Source of the DNA: Candidatus Delongbacteria bacterium
Lineage (GTDB): Bacteria > UBA4055
Direction: 5' to 3'
Length of the DNA stretch: 7,530 nucleotides
Assembly (NCBI GenBank): GCA_013139625.1
Contig: WTAK01000292.1
Coordinates: 1 to 7,530, forward strand
In this document: piece by piece, positions 1 to 5,627 of the stretch
How positions within the stretch are numbered: position 1 is the first letter of the stretch
Layout: every line of letters begins with the position of its first letter
The notes under the pieces: generated by a model
The model's database searches: none
What the model saw: only the letters and a program-made list of their open reading frames with translations
Told to the model about the DNA's origin: nothing
Program-made: the position numbers and the translations under genes

Positions 1-468
1 AGCAGCAACAGCAATAGGTGACTTCACCTTAAAATCTCTGGAATTCTTATCTGATCTATTTACATTTGTCCAAGTCTCACCATGGATCAAATTACCAACG
101 AATGCGATATTCGGTTTGTCTGAATAAGATTCAAAAACATACTTTGATTTCTCACTGATCCTGATAGTACTGCCATCATTAAGAATGATCTCACATTTGG
201 ATTCTTCTCCGGTAATCAAAGTATCAAGCTCAAATATCTTATCTTCTTCATCAATATCTTCGTTCTCTTTGGAGCCTTTATGTTTTACCGATATTTCACC
301 AAGTCTAAAATCAACTTCACCGATACTGTTAGCAGTAATTTTTACAGCTTTTTTGGCAGGAGCTTTATCAGTTGGAGTATTTATAGCCAATTCTCCGTTA
401 TCAATACTCATGCCTGTTGCAAATGCGACCATCACATACAAAAACACTATAATAATTATTTTCTTCAT
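1..468 (-). CDS. Exported FecR-domain protein, 3' end cut by window edge
   Basis: The reading frame opens at ATG 468-466 and stays open for 156 codons to base 1, so the C-terminus is missing. A strong ribosome site (GGAG, 7 nt before the ATG, inside CGGAGAGGAA) supports the start. Residues 1-17 look like a Sec signal peptide: MKK, a hydrophobic run IIIIVFLYVMVAF, and a possible cleavage after AFA. From about residue 42 the protein matches the FecR domain pattern (PF04773 type): 'GEVDFRLGEISV', then 'ELDTLITGEESKCEIILNDG', a short basic/aromatic strand, 'GNLIHGETWTNV', and finally 'FKVKSPIAVAA', where the family usually continues VRGT. In anti-sigma FecR proteins this domain is periplasmic, but stand-alone secreted versions are common. 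No transmembrane anchor beyond the signal peptide is visible, so a sigma-regulating role is not supported. It lies 47 bp behind coaBC with no terminator between, and may be co-transcribed. The recognition rests on pattern memory, not a search. Confidence 0.8.
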   Translation of the reverse strand, partial: MKKIIIIVFLYVMVAFATGMSIDNGELAINTPTDKAPAKKAVKITANSIGEVDFRLGEISVKHKGSKENEDIDEEDKIFELDTLITGEESKCEIILNDGSTIRISEKSKYVFESYSDKPNIAFVGNLIHGETWTNVNRSDKNSRDFKVKSPIAVAA

Positions 469-515
469 AATTCCTCTCCGGAAATATTTCAATTTTCATC
501 TATGTTTAAACTAAC

Positions 516-1697
516 TTAGATATTTTTTGATATTTTATCAAGGATTAACTTTGCGATTTCTTCCTTACTTAAAGATGGAAGTTCCTCTACATTATCAGAA
601 GTTACAAAACTGACCTTATTATTGTGTGACCCAAAAGCGGGATTATCTACTGTGATAGAGTTCAGAACAATAAAGTCTGCATTCTTCTTGGATAATTTCT
701 TCTTTGCATTTTCTATTGCATCATTCGTCTCCATAGCAAAACCTACTATGACCTGAGATTTTTTCCTCTTCCCCATTTCAAAAAGAATATCTTTCGTTCT
801 CTTTGCAGGAAATGCGATTTTATCATCAGTCTTTTTAATCTTGATCGGAGAAACTTCAAATGTATAATCGGCTACAGCAGCTGACATTATTAGGCAGTCG
901 CAGCTATCAAACTCTTTATCAACAGCATTGTACATCTCTTCTGCTGAGATAACATTTATTCTTTTCACTTTTGAAAACACTTCTTGATCAGTAGGTCCTG
1001 TGATGAGGATCGTCTCAGCACCCATCATTGCAGCTTGTTCAGCTATCTTGAATCCTGTTATGCCGGATGATCTATTCGTTAAATATCTGATTGGATCAAG
1101 CGATTCCTCTGTCCTTGAAGCAGTTATAACTATTTTCTTTCCTTCAAGCACATTACTTCTATCTAAATAAAATTTTGATTCTCTGAAAATATGCTCAGGT
1201 TCTGCCATACGCCCCTTACCTTCATAACCACAGGCAAGGTCTCCTGTGTCAGGCTCAATAAACTCGACACCATGTGATGCTAAGAAGTCCAGATTCCTTT
1301 GAACAGCAGGATTATTATACATCTTAGTATTCATTGCAGGAGCGATTAATATTTGTTTGTCGAAAGCCAAAAGCGAAGTTGACAGAGCATCGTCTGCAAT
1401 ACCATTGGCAAGTTTGCCTATAATATTGGCAGTTGCAGGAGCTACGATAAAAAGATCTGCCCAGTCTGTAATAGAAATATGCTCATGAGGTTTGTCGTTC
1501 CACTCAGCAAAAGAATCAGAATAAACATTGTTATTCGAAAGACTTCTCAGAGTAACTTCTCCAACGAACTTTAGTCCGTTCTCAGTAGCAATAACCTTTA
1601 CTTCTGCACCAGCTTTTACAAGATACCTGATCAAATAACAACTTTTGTAAGCAGCTATTCCACCTGTAATACCCAATATGACTTTCTTCCCTTTCAT
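516..1697 (-). CDS. coaBC: Bifunctional phosphopantothenoylcysteine decarboxylase / phosphopantothenate-cysteine ligase
   Basis: A cytosolic fusion enzyme making two steps of coenzyme A synthesis: CoaB joins cysteine to 4'-phosphopantothenate with CTP, and CoaC, a flavoprotein, decarboxylates the product to 4'-phosphopantetheine. Residue numbers are from the ATG at 1697. The CoaC half (about 1-180) shows 'ILGITGGIAAYK', the catalytic-type His73 in 'HISITDWAD', 'APAMNTKMY' (120-128) and the substrate-lid cysteine in 'ACGYEGKGRM' (Cys156). The CoaB half (about 187-393) shows 'LDPIRYLTNRSSG', with the Asn equivalent to E. coli Asn210, and 'SAAVADYTFEVSPIKIKK', whose Lys286 aligns with E. coli Lys289. 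Length is normal for Dfp/CoaBC. An in-frame TTG at 1709 adds MSKF and overlaps the rpoZ stop by 8 bp. I prefer the ATG because GAG sits 7 nt upstream of it and 'MKGKKVILG' is a typical family start. The CoaB loops differ from the usual form: 'ASRTEE' in place of AGxTRE, and SSGIT in place of SSGKM. Confidence 0.95.
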   Translation of the reverse strand: MKGKKVILGITGGIAAYKSCYLIRYLVKAGAEVKVIATENGLKFVGEVTLRSLSNNNVYSDSFAEWNDKPHEHISITDWADLFIVAPATANIIGKLANGIADDALSTSLLAFDKQILIAPAMNTKMYNNPAVQRNLDFLASHGVEFIEPDTGDLACGYEGKGRMAEPEHIFRESKFYLDRSNVLEGKKIVITASRTEESLDPIRYLTNRSSGITGFKIAEQAAMMGAETILITGPTDQEVFSKVKRINVISAEEMYNAVDKEFDSCDCLIMSAAVADYTFEVSPIKIKKTDDKIAFPAKRTKDILFEMGKRKKSQVIVGFAMETNDAIENAKKKLSKKNADFIVLNSITVDNPAFGSHNNKVSFVTSDNVEELPSLSKEEIAKLILDKISKNI

Positions 1698-1701
1698 GAA
1701 C

Positions 1702-2019
1702 TTACTCAATATCCTTTAAATCCTCATACCCGAAATCCAACTTCTCATTCATCATCTCATCAATGGCAACTCTAATCGCTTTTGGAAAAACCGGTAGATC
1801 TTCTTCAATTGAATCAGAAAAATAATCTCTCACGTATTCACCATCAGCTTTCTCATTTATAAGTTGATTTCTTTGTCTTTCGAACTCTTCATTGTTAGCT
1901 TTTTCAATTTGCCTGATCCTCTTACCTAAGATCATGATAGATTCGTAAATGTTTTCGGATTTATGTTCCAACTGCTCTTGACTGATCTTTCTGTCATCTT
2001 TGTCGTAGGTCTTTTCCAT
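1702..2019 (-). CDS. rpoZ: RNA polymerase omega subunit (Rpb6/RpoZ family)
   Basis: A 105-residue acidic protein with no signal peptide. I read it as the omega subunit, which helps fold and hold the beta' subunit of RNA polymerase. Support comes from 'ENIYESIMILGKRIRQIE' (about 23-40), which resembles the first conserved omega helix (E. coli FDLVLVAARRARQM), and from 'FPKAIRVAIDEMMNEKLDF' (about 78-96), which resembles the second (TVIALREIEEGLI). The roughly 35 charged residues between them make it longer in the middle than E. coli omega, as in Bacteroidota-type Rpb6 proteins. Position strengthens the call, because rpoZ between gmk and coaBC is a very widespread order. The start is ATG with AGGGAG 5 nt upstream. 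That site overlaps the TAG stop of gmk, leaving a 9-bp gap and suggesting translational coupling. Sequence identity to proteobacterial omega is low, so the call leans on helix pattern and context. Confidence 0.82.
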   Translation of the reverse strand: MEKTYDKDDRKISQEQLEHKSENIYESIMILGKRIRQIEKANNEEFERQRNQLINEKADGEYVRDYFSDSIEEDLPVFPKAIRVAIDEMMNEKLDFGYEDLKDIE

Positions 2020-2028
2020 GTTTTCTCC

Positions 2029-2595
2029 CTAATTTATATTTATATTTTTTAATATCTTCGTTATTTCATCAACCGCGTCAGTAATCTTTTCGTTTTTTAC
2101 CTGATGATCATAGTGGTCGATCTGATCTAATTCTGTTTGTGCGTATTTCAATCTTTTTTCTATAGTTTCAGAACTATCTGTATCTCTTGTCTCTAATCTT
2201 ATCTTTAGATCTTCGATAGAAGGAGGATAAATAAATATCATGACTGAATCATCCGGGTAGGCTTTTTTAATTTCTAAGGCTCCCTGAACATCAACGTCAA
2301 AGATAATATTCTTTCCTTCGTTCAATGATCTATCAACATAGCTTTTTAATGTACCATAATAATTTTCATAAACGTTCTTGTACTCTACAAATTCATCCGC
2401 TTGTATATTTTCCTGAAAATCTTCTTTAGTAAGAAAAAAATATTCAACTCCATTTTTTTCATTACCTCTGGGTTTTCTTGTCGTTGCAGAAATAGAAAAT
2501 TCCAACTGACTGAAGGTTTTCATTAATTCAGTGATGATCGTAGTCTTCCCTGTCCCTGACGGTGCGGAAAATATTAATAATTTGCCTTTACTCAA
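2029..2595 (-). CDS. gmk: Guanylate kinase
   Basis: Cytosolic ATP:GMP phosphotransferase converting GMP (and dGMP) to GDP, needed for GTP supply and for recycling after (p)ppGpp signalling. The 188-residue protein is a complete single-domain guanylate kinase. The P-loop is 'SAPSGTGKTT' (10-19, Lys17). The GMP-binding part has 'SATTRKPRG' (36-44, Arg40 and Arg43), Tyr53 in 'EYFF', Glu71-Tyr72 in 'EYKNVYENYYGT', and 'FDVDVQGA' (99-106, Asp100). The lid is 'LETRDTDSSETIEKRL' (134-149). The start must be non-ATG: the frame upstream of TTG 2595-2593 holds no ATG or GTG before a TGA at 2620-2622, and the next in-frame ATG is codon 26, past the P-loop. AGG lies 7 nt before the TTG. It follows yicC by 33 bp and precedes rpoZ by 9 bp. 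Confidence 0.97.
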   Translation of the reverse strand: MSKGKLLIFSAPSGTGKTTIITELMKTFSQLEFSISATTRKPRGNEKNGVEYFFLTKEDFQENIQADEFVEYKNVYENYYGTLKSYVDRSLNEGKNIIFDVDVQGALEIKKAYPDDSVMIFIYPPSIEDLKIRLETRDTDSSETIEKRLKYAQTELDQIDHYDHQVKNEKITDAVDEITKILKNININ

Positions 2596-2602
2596 TATTA
2601 AA

Positions 2603-2605
2603 CCT
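2603..2605 (-). promoter_or_regulatory. Ribosome binding site deciding the gmk TTG start
   Basis: AGG (within GCAGGTT on the minus strand) lies 7 nt upstream of TTG 2595-2593. It is a short Shine-Dalgarno core, but its spacing is ideal and no ATG or GTG is available upstream in frame. The weak site and TTG codon may keep Gmk translation modest or coupled to yicC. That regulatory reading is inference. Confidence 0.6.
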
Positions 2606-2628
2606 GCACTCTTATATTTTCAATATCT

Positions 2629-3507
2629 CTACTCAACGTTCTGAACCTGCTCTCTGATATTTTCAATTATTTCTTTCAATTTAACTGAAATATGTGATAT
2701 CTCGGTTAAATTCGTTTTAGCTGATGTAGTACTTGCTTCTCTGTGCAATTCCTGAACTATATTGTTCAATATCTTACCTAACGGCTTATCAGATTCCATT
2801 GTCTTTTTGAATAACGCAATGTGAGCTCTTAGCCTCGTGATCTCTTCTGAAATATCAACTTTATCACTTATCAATACTAATTCATGCTCTAATCTCTCTT
2901 TGTTGATCGAATTAGCATCTACAAATTTATCTACTCTTTCTTTTAGCCTGTCATACTGGATCCGTACAGCGTCCTTAGAATGTTTTTCTATCTCATCAAC
3001 AAATTGTCCAAGCTCAAATAATCTAATATCGAAGTCATTATTTAATTCATTACCTTCTAGATCTCTGTATTTGTTTATATCTATGATAGCTTCATCCAAA
3101 GCAGACAAGACCGCTTTAACAGTATCATCATCTCCTTCGTCTTTCTGAGGCTGAGCAAATATATCATTGAATTTGAGTAAAATATCTAAAGTTACCTCAC
3201 CACCAAGATTTAATTTCTGCTTAAGATCATTCAGCATATCTGTGTACATTTGAGCAACATTTTTATCTATAGCTCTGATATTCTGTGCTGCAGGCTTTTT
3301 AGTAAGATTAACAAAAGCGGTTACACTTCCTCTTGCCATACCAGACTTAATAACATCTCTGAATTTCATCTCTGTACCACTTAAAAATGATGGCATTCTG
3401 AAACTAAGATCTAGAAATCTATGGTTAACACTTTTTATCTCCACTTGAATATCATATAGCTCAGTTGATGCTGAACCCTTACCATAACCTGTCATTGATC
3501 TAATCAA
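2629..3507 (-). CDS. yicC: YicC/YloC-family endoribonuclease
   Basis: A cytosolic protein of 292 residues, the usual family length. The N-terminal hallmark is 'MIRSMTGYGKG', followed by 'VEIKSVNHRFLDLSFRMP' (about 22-39), in the YicC_N region. The C-terminal domain (DUF1732 type, about 207-292) includes 'LGKILNNIVQELHREASTTS' and ends 'LKEIIENIREQVQNVE', the classic YicC terminus. E. coli YicC has been described as an oligomeric endoribonuclease affecting small-RNA turnover; the RNA target here is unknown. The start is TTG 3507-3505, supported by GGAG exactly 7 nt upstream and by the family's conserved first residues MIRSMTGYG. The ATG at codon 5 would remove these and lacks a well-placed site. 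It sits 27 bp behind lptC and just before gmk, its usual partner. Confidence 0.93.
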   Translation of the reverse strand: MIRSMTGYGKGSASTELYDIQVEIKSVNHRFLDLSFRMPSFLSGTEMKFRDVIKSGMARGSVTAFVNLTKKPAAQNIRAIDKNVAQMYTDMLNDLKQKLNLGGEVTLDILLKFNDIFAQPQKDEGDDDTVKAVLSALDEAIIDINKYRDLEGNELNNDFDIRLFELGQFVDEIEKHSKDAVRIQYDRLKERVDKFVDANSINKERLEHELVLISDKVDISEEITRLRAHIALFKKTMESDKPLGKILNNIVQELHREASTTSAKTNLTEISHISVKLKEIIENIREQVQNVE

Positions 3508-3514
3508 ACCTAAT

Positions 3515-3518
3515 CTCC
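3515..3518 (-). promoter_or_regulatory. Ribosome binding site deciding the yicC TTG start
   Basis: GGAG on the minus strand with a 7-nt spacer to TTG 3507-3505, in the 27-bp gap after lptC. This spacing favours the TTG over the ATG at 3495, which lies 19 nt from the same site. Confidence 0.65.
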
Positions 3519-3534
3519 ATTTTTTAGAGTGAAA

Positions 3535-4116
3535 TTACTCCACTTCTTTTCCATTTATCATTGCTTTTCCACGAGGATTTTTCACCTCATAGGATTCGAA
3601 CTTATCATCAGTTGTAAATCCGTCACCGTATAAAGTATCTTTCTCATTTTTTATCATCATCACTGGTGAATCAGTAGTTATTATAGCTTCTTTACGCAAC
3701 CATGTCAGTGTATCGGTATAAAGAACATAGCCTGTTGTTGATTTGAAAACTACATTATCAATAGCCCTGAATATTCCCTTAAGATCATTTACTGCACCTC
3801 GATCACTTATCAATTCGCCGGTCTGTTTCTCTTCTTCAAAGAAAAGTAAGGTCATACCCGAGTCTATTACACTTTCAGAGTATTTTGAATTTCCAAGATT
3901 ATCTCTTTCTACTATTCCACCTTTGAACTTAGCTTTCAATTTTCCTGAGTTCGTTATCATAACATCCATATCCCAGATCTTATTCTCAGGAAGATTCCCT
4001 ACAGGACCATTGGAAGTTACCTTAGAGTTTTCAGGTTGTTTACTGCATGACATCAACTGTAAGAGCAGTAGTATGACAATTAATTTAGTCAAGATATCTG
4101 CCCTTTGCTGCTTCAA
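3535..4116 (-). CDS. lptC: LPS export protein LptC, predicted lipoprotein
   Basis: Probable periplasmic LptC (YrbK) protein, which passes LPS from the LptBFG transporter to LptA. From the first TTG it has 193 residues: a hydrophobic stretch 12-22 ending in the lipobox LMSC (Cys24), so it is likely a membrane-anchored lipoprotein rather than the transmembrane-anchored E. coli form. The mature part is beta-strand rich, with 'GGIVERDNLGN' and a C-terminal 'TLYGDGFTTDDKFESYEV' that resembles the conserved LptC/OstA-like repeat. Context is strong: it directly follows kdsC, the classic kdsC-lptC order. Two TTG starts compete. One is 4116, overlapping kdsC by 32 bp. The other is 4092, overlapping by 8 bp with AAAGGG 8 nt upstream, giving MTKLIVILLLLQLMSC. 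Both keep the lipobox, and the second has the better ribosome site. lptA does not follow; yicC does. Confidence 0.82.
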   Translation of the reverse strand: MKQQRADILTKLIVILLLLQLMSCSKQPENSKVTSNGPVGNLPENKIWDMDVMITNSGKLKAKFKGGIVERDNLGNSKYSESVIDSGMTLLFFEEEKQTGELISDRGAVNDLKGIFRAIDNVVFKSTTGYVLYTDTLTWLRKEAIITTDSPVMMIKNEKDTLYGDGFTTDDKFESYEVKNPRGKAMINGKEVE

Positions 4117-4594
4117 GTTTATTATCTCTTTCTAAGATATATTGCAAGAACTCTCTTACTGCTCCATTGCCACCTTTTGCTTTTGTGACAACATCTACTC
4201 TTTTTTTGATCTCATCATCAGCATCTGCCGGAGAACCTTTCAATCCTGCGTGTTTCATAGCTGACCAATCGAACCAGTCGTCACCAATGTATGCTATTTC
4301 TTCATCACTGAGTGATAATTCTTTTTTTAATAACATATACGGCTCTTCTTTATCCATATATCCGGCATATATCCTATCAATGCCTAAAACTTCTGCTCTT
4401 TTATTTACGATCTCACCAAAACCACCGGTAATGATAGCTAGTTCGATACCTGCTGAAGGTGCTATGTGTCTGATAAAGAAACCATCTTTAACACAAAATG
4501 GTTTTATAGATTCTCCATCTGCTCCGTAGAACACTGTTCCATCTGTTAGAACACCATCAACATCTAATATCACTAATTTTATTTCTTTTGCCAT
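4085..4594 (-). CDS. kdsC: 3-deoxy-D-manno-octulosonate 8-phosphate phosphatase
   Basis: HAD-superfamily phosphatase of the small C0-capped KdsC type, releasing phosphate from Kdo-8-phosphate to give Kdo for LPS inner core. The length of 169 residues is normal. Motif I is 'LDVDGVLTDG' (nucleophile Asp11, acid/base Asp13), motif II is Thr56 in 'IITGG', motif III is probably Lys82 in 'GYMDKEEP', and motif IV is 'GDDWFD' (Asp105, Asp106, Asp109). The C-terminal 'GGNGAVREFLQYIL' (141-154) is the family tail that reaches a neighbouring subunit in the tetramer. Motif II normally reads TGR; here the Arg is Gly58, and Trp residues flank motif IV. ATG follows the kdsA stop with no gap (TAAATG), and its AGGA site lies in the kdsA end, implying coupled translation. 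A related sugar-acid phosphatase is possible, but the kdsA neighbour argues for Kdo-8-P. Confidence 0.94.
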   Translation of the reverse strand: MAKEIKLVILDVDGVLTDGTVFYGADGESIKPFCVKDGFFIRHIAPSAGIELAIITGGFGEIVNKRAEVLGIDRIYAGYMDKEEPYMLLKKELSLSDEEIAYIGDDWFDWSAMKHAGLKGSPADADDEIKKRVDVVTKAKGGNGAVREFLQYILERDNKLEAAKGRYLD

Positions 4595-5431
4595 TTATTT
4601 TCCTAAGCTATTTTGTATTGAAAGACACCTTACCAAGACTTCTTCAAGCTTGTCTAAATTCAACATTGATTTTCCATCCGACAAAGCTTTTGCAGGATCA
4701 GGATGAGTTTCAATGAATAAGCCATCAACCATTCCTGTTGCTATTGCTGCTGAAGCCATCTGCATTACATATTCGGGCTGTCCTCCTGAGACATTTCCTT
4801 CTGCTGCAGGTCTTTGAAGTGAATGTGTAACATCGTAGATAACAGGATAACCTGCTTGTTTCATCTCCATGAAGTTTCTAAAATCAACAACAAGATTATT
4901 ATACCCAAAAGTCGTACCTCTCTCGGTAAGCATAATTTTATCATTACCTGTTGATCTTACTTTCTCTGCGGCTAAGTTCATTTCATTTGCAGAACCGAAC
5001 TGCCCCTTTTTAATATTTACGATCTTTCCTGTTTCACCTGCACTGGTCAATAGATCGGTTTGTCTGAATAGGAAAGCCGGTATTTGGATTATATCTACAA
5101 CTGAAGATACAATGCTTGCTTCTTCAGGTATATGAATATCTGTAACCAGTGGTAAAGAATATTTTTTCTTTACATTGGATAAAATTTCTAATCCTTTTTC
5201 TATACCGGGGCCTCGGAAAGAATCTATGCTTGATCTATTTGCTTTTGTAAATGAACTTTTGAAGACAAGATCAATATCTAATTTCGCTGAAATATTTTTC
5301 AATCTATCAGCGATCTCAAGAATAATACTTTCGGACTCAATTACACACGGTCCTGCGATTAAAAAAAACTTTTGTCTTTCTTTTGAAAAAATATCTTTAA
5401 CATCGAATAGAGGTTCCATTTCTTTTCCCAT
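4595..5431 (-). CDS. kdsA: 3-deoxy-8-phosphooctulonate (Kdo-8-P) synthase, metal-dependent type
   Basis: Condenses phosphoenolpyruvate with D-arabinose 5-phosphate to Kdo-8-phosphate in the cytosol, the committed step to Kdo. The protein is 278 residues, full length for the family, with a TIM-barrel pattern: 'IAGPCVIES' (25-33), 'FKSSFTKANRSS' (57-68) with the KANRS signature, 'SFRGPG' (71-76), 'TDIH' (97-100), 'IPAFLFRQTDLL' (117-128), 'KKGQF' (141-145), and 'TERGTTFGYNNLVVDFR' (169-185). The metal ligands of class II enzymes are all present: Cys29, where E. coli has Asn, then His203 (DVTHS), Glu241 (FIETHPDP) and Asp252 (SDGKSM). This predicts a divalent-metal-dependent enzyme. The start is ATG with AGG 7 nt upstream. 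It is the first gene of the operon, behind a 193-bp spacer with a candidate promoter. Confidence 0.97.
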   Translation of the reverse strand: MGKEMEPLFDVKDIFSKERQKFFLIAGPCVIESESIILEIADRLKNISAKLDIDLVFKSSFTKANRSSIDSFRGPGIEKGLEILSNVKKKYSLPLVTDIHIPEEASIVSSVVDIIQIPAFLFRQTDLLTSAGETGKIVNIKKGQFGSANEMNLAAEKVRSTGNDKIMLTERGTTFGYNNLVVDFRNFMEMKQAGYPVIYDVTHSLQRPAAEGNVSGGQPEYVMQMASAAIATGMVDGLFIETHPDPAKALSDGKSMLNLDKLEEVLVRCLSIQNSLGK

Positions 5432-5458
5432 TATTATACCTAGTTAACAAGGATTGAG

Positions 5459-5487
5459 AAAATAAGCAATTTTTACTAATAAAACAA
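5459..5487 (-). promoter_or_regulatory. Candidate promoter for the kdsA operon
   Basis: On the minus strand TTGTTT (5487-5482) and TATTTT (5464-5459) are separated by 17 nt, an acceptable sigma70-like layout. It would start transcription roughly 20 nt before the kdsA ATG, leaving room for the AGG ribosome site. The region is AT-rich, so chance matches are likely. A Bacteroidota-type TAnnTTTG box is not clearly present. Confidence 0.3.
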
Positions 5488-5497
5488 GAACAAAATA

Positions 5498-5520
5498 TTA
5501 CGAAAAAGCGTAACTTTTTC
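5498..5520. repeat. Two overlapping, mutually exclusive inverted repeats
   Basis: On the plus strand TTACG (5498-5502) pairs with CGTAA (5509-5513), and GAAAAAG (5502-5508) pairs with CTTTTTC (5514-5520), loop CGTAA. The two stems use overlapping bases, so only one can form. On the minus strand the second stem is followed by GTAATATTTTG. It could be a weak terminator for the upstream secreted-protein gene, but the stem is mostly A-T and the T tract is interrupted. Confidence 0.45.
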
Positions 5521-5535
5521 TAAAAGATTAAAAGT

Positions 5536-5575
5536 TGGTGACTTTGGGGTAGTGACTAGAGTTAGTAACTAAGGT
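5536..5575. repeat. Three imperfect 13-14 nt tandem repeats
   Basis: Copies are TGGTGACTTTGGGG (5536-5549), TAGTGACTAGAGT (5550-5562) and TAGTAACTAAGGT (5563-5575). The last two match at 10 of 13 positions, and each carries a small internal palindrome (TAGTGACTA, TTAGTAACTAA). The series runs directly into the TAGTTGCA arm of the adjacent palindrome, so the two may be one element. Confidence 0.5.
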
Positions 5576-5627
5576 TAGTTGCACAGGCATTGCCTGACAA
5601 AGGGATCTGATCCCCTTGTTGCAACTA
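5576..5627. repeat. Compound palindrome able to form a three-way junction
   Basis: An outer perfect 8-bp inverted repeat, TAGTTGCA (5576-5583) and TGCAACTA (5620-5627), encloses two hairpins: CAGGCA-T-TGCCTG (5584-5596), and a longer one at 5598-5618 built on GGGATC-T-GATCCC with flanking CAA/TTG pairs. The one imperfect pair in the second hairpin is A-C on the plus strand but G-U on the minus strand, so the RNA made from the minus strand folds better. The left edge of the structure covers the stop codon of the secreted-protein gene. No T-run follows, so it is not a standard intrinsic terminator. A REP- or MITE-like dispersed element or a 3'-end stabilising fold are alternatives. Confidence 0.6.

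Larger units (their letters stand above)
1..5487 (-). other. Probable eight-gene operon kdsA-kdsC-lptC-yicC-gmk-rpoZ-coaBC-fecR-like
   Basis: All eight genes run the same way. Gaps in order are 0 bp, overlap, 27, 33, 9, 4 and 47 bp. Ribosome sites of kdsC, rpoZ and the inner lptC start lie within or across the end of the gene before. No hairpin followed by T residues is evident between the genes. The left end is open because the FecR gene leaves the window. Co-transcription is inferred from spacing only, and internal promoters cannot be excluded. Confidence 0.6.

Noticed and set aside
185..519. Two overlapping plus-strand open frames at the left end
   Set aside because: They lie antisense to the FecR-domain gene, are Ser/Ile/Phe-rich, and show no family signal. 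The minus strand has a signal peptide, a good ribosome site and a recognisable domain.
2837..3148. Plus-strand open frame of 103 codons inside yicC
   Set aside because: Antisense to the conserved yicC coding sequence; low-complexity Ser/Leu-rich translation typical of a shadow frame.
3743..4529. Plus-strand open frames opposite lptC and kdsC
   Set aside because: They are complements of clearly conserved minus-strand genes, with no ribosome site or domain of their own.
5433..5438. TATAAT just before the kdsA ATG as a -10 box
   Set aside because: It ends 1 nt before the ATG, so transcription would begin inside the gene, and no -35 sits at proper spacing. The same bases are the spacer of the AGG ribosome site.
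4869..5447. Plus-strand open frames opposite kdsA
   Set aside because: Antisense to full-length, motif-complete kdsA; no independent support.
5598..5618. GGGATC-GATCCC hairpin as an intrinsic terminator
   Set aside because: No T-run follows on either strand; it is better described as part of the compound palindrome.
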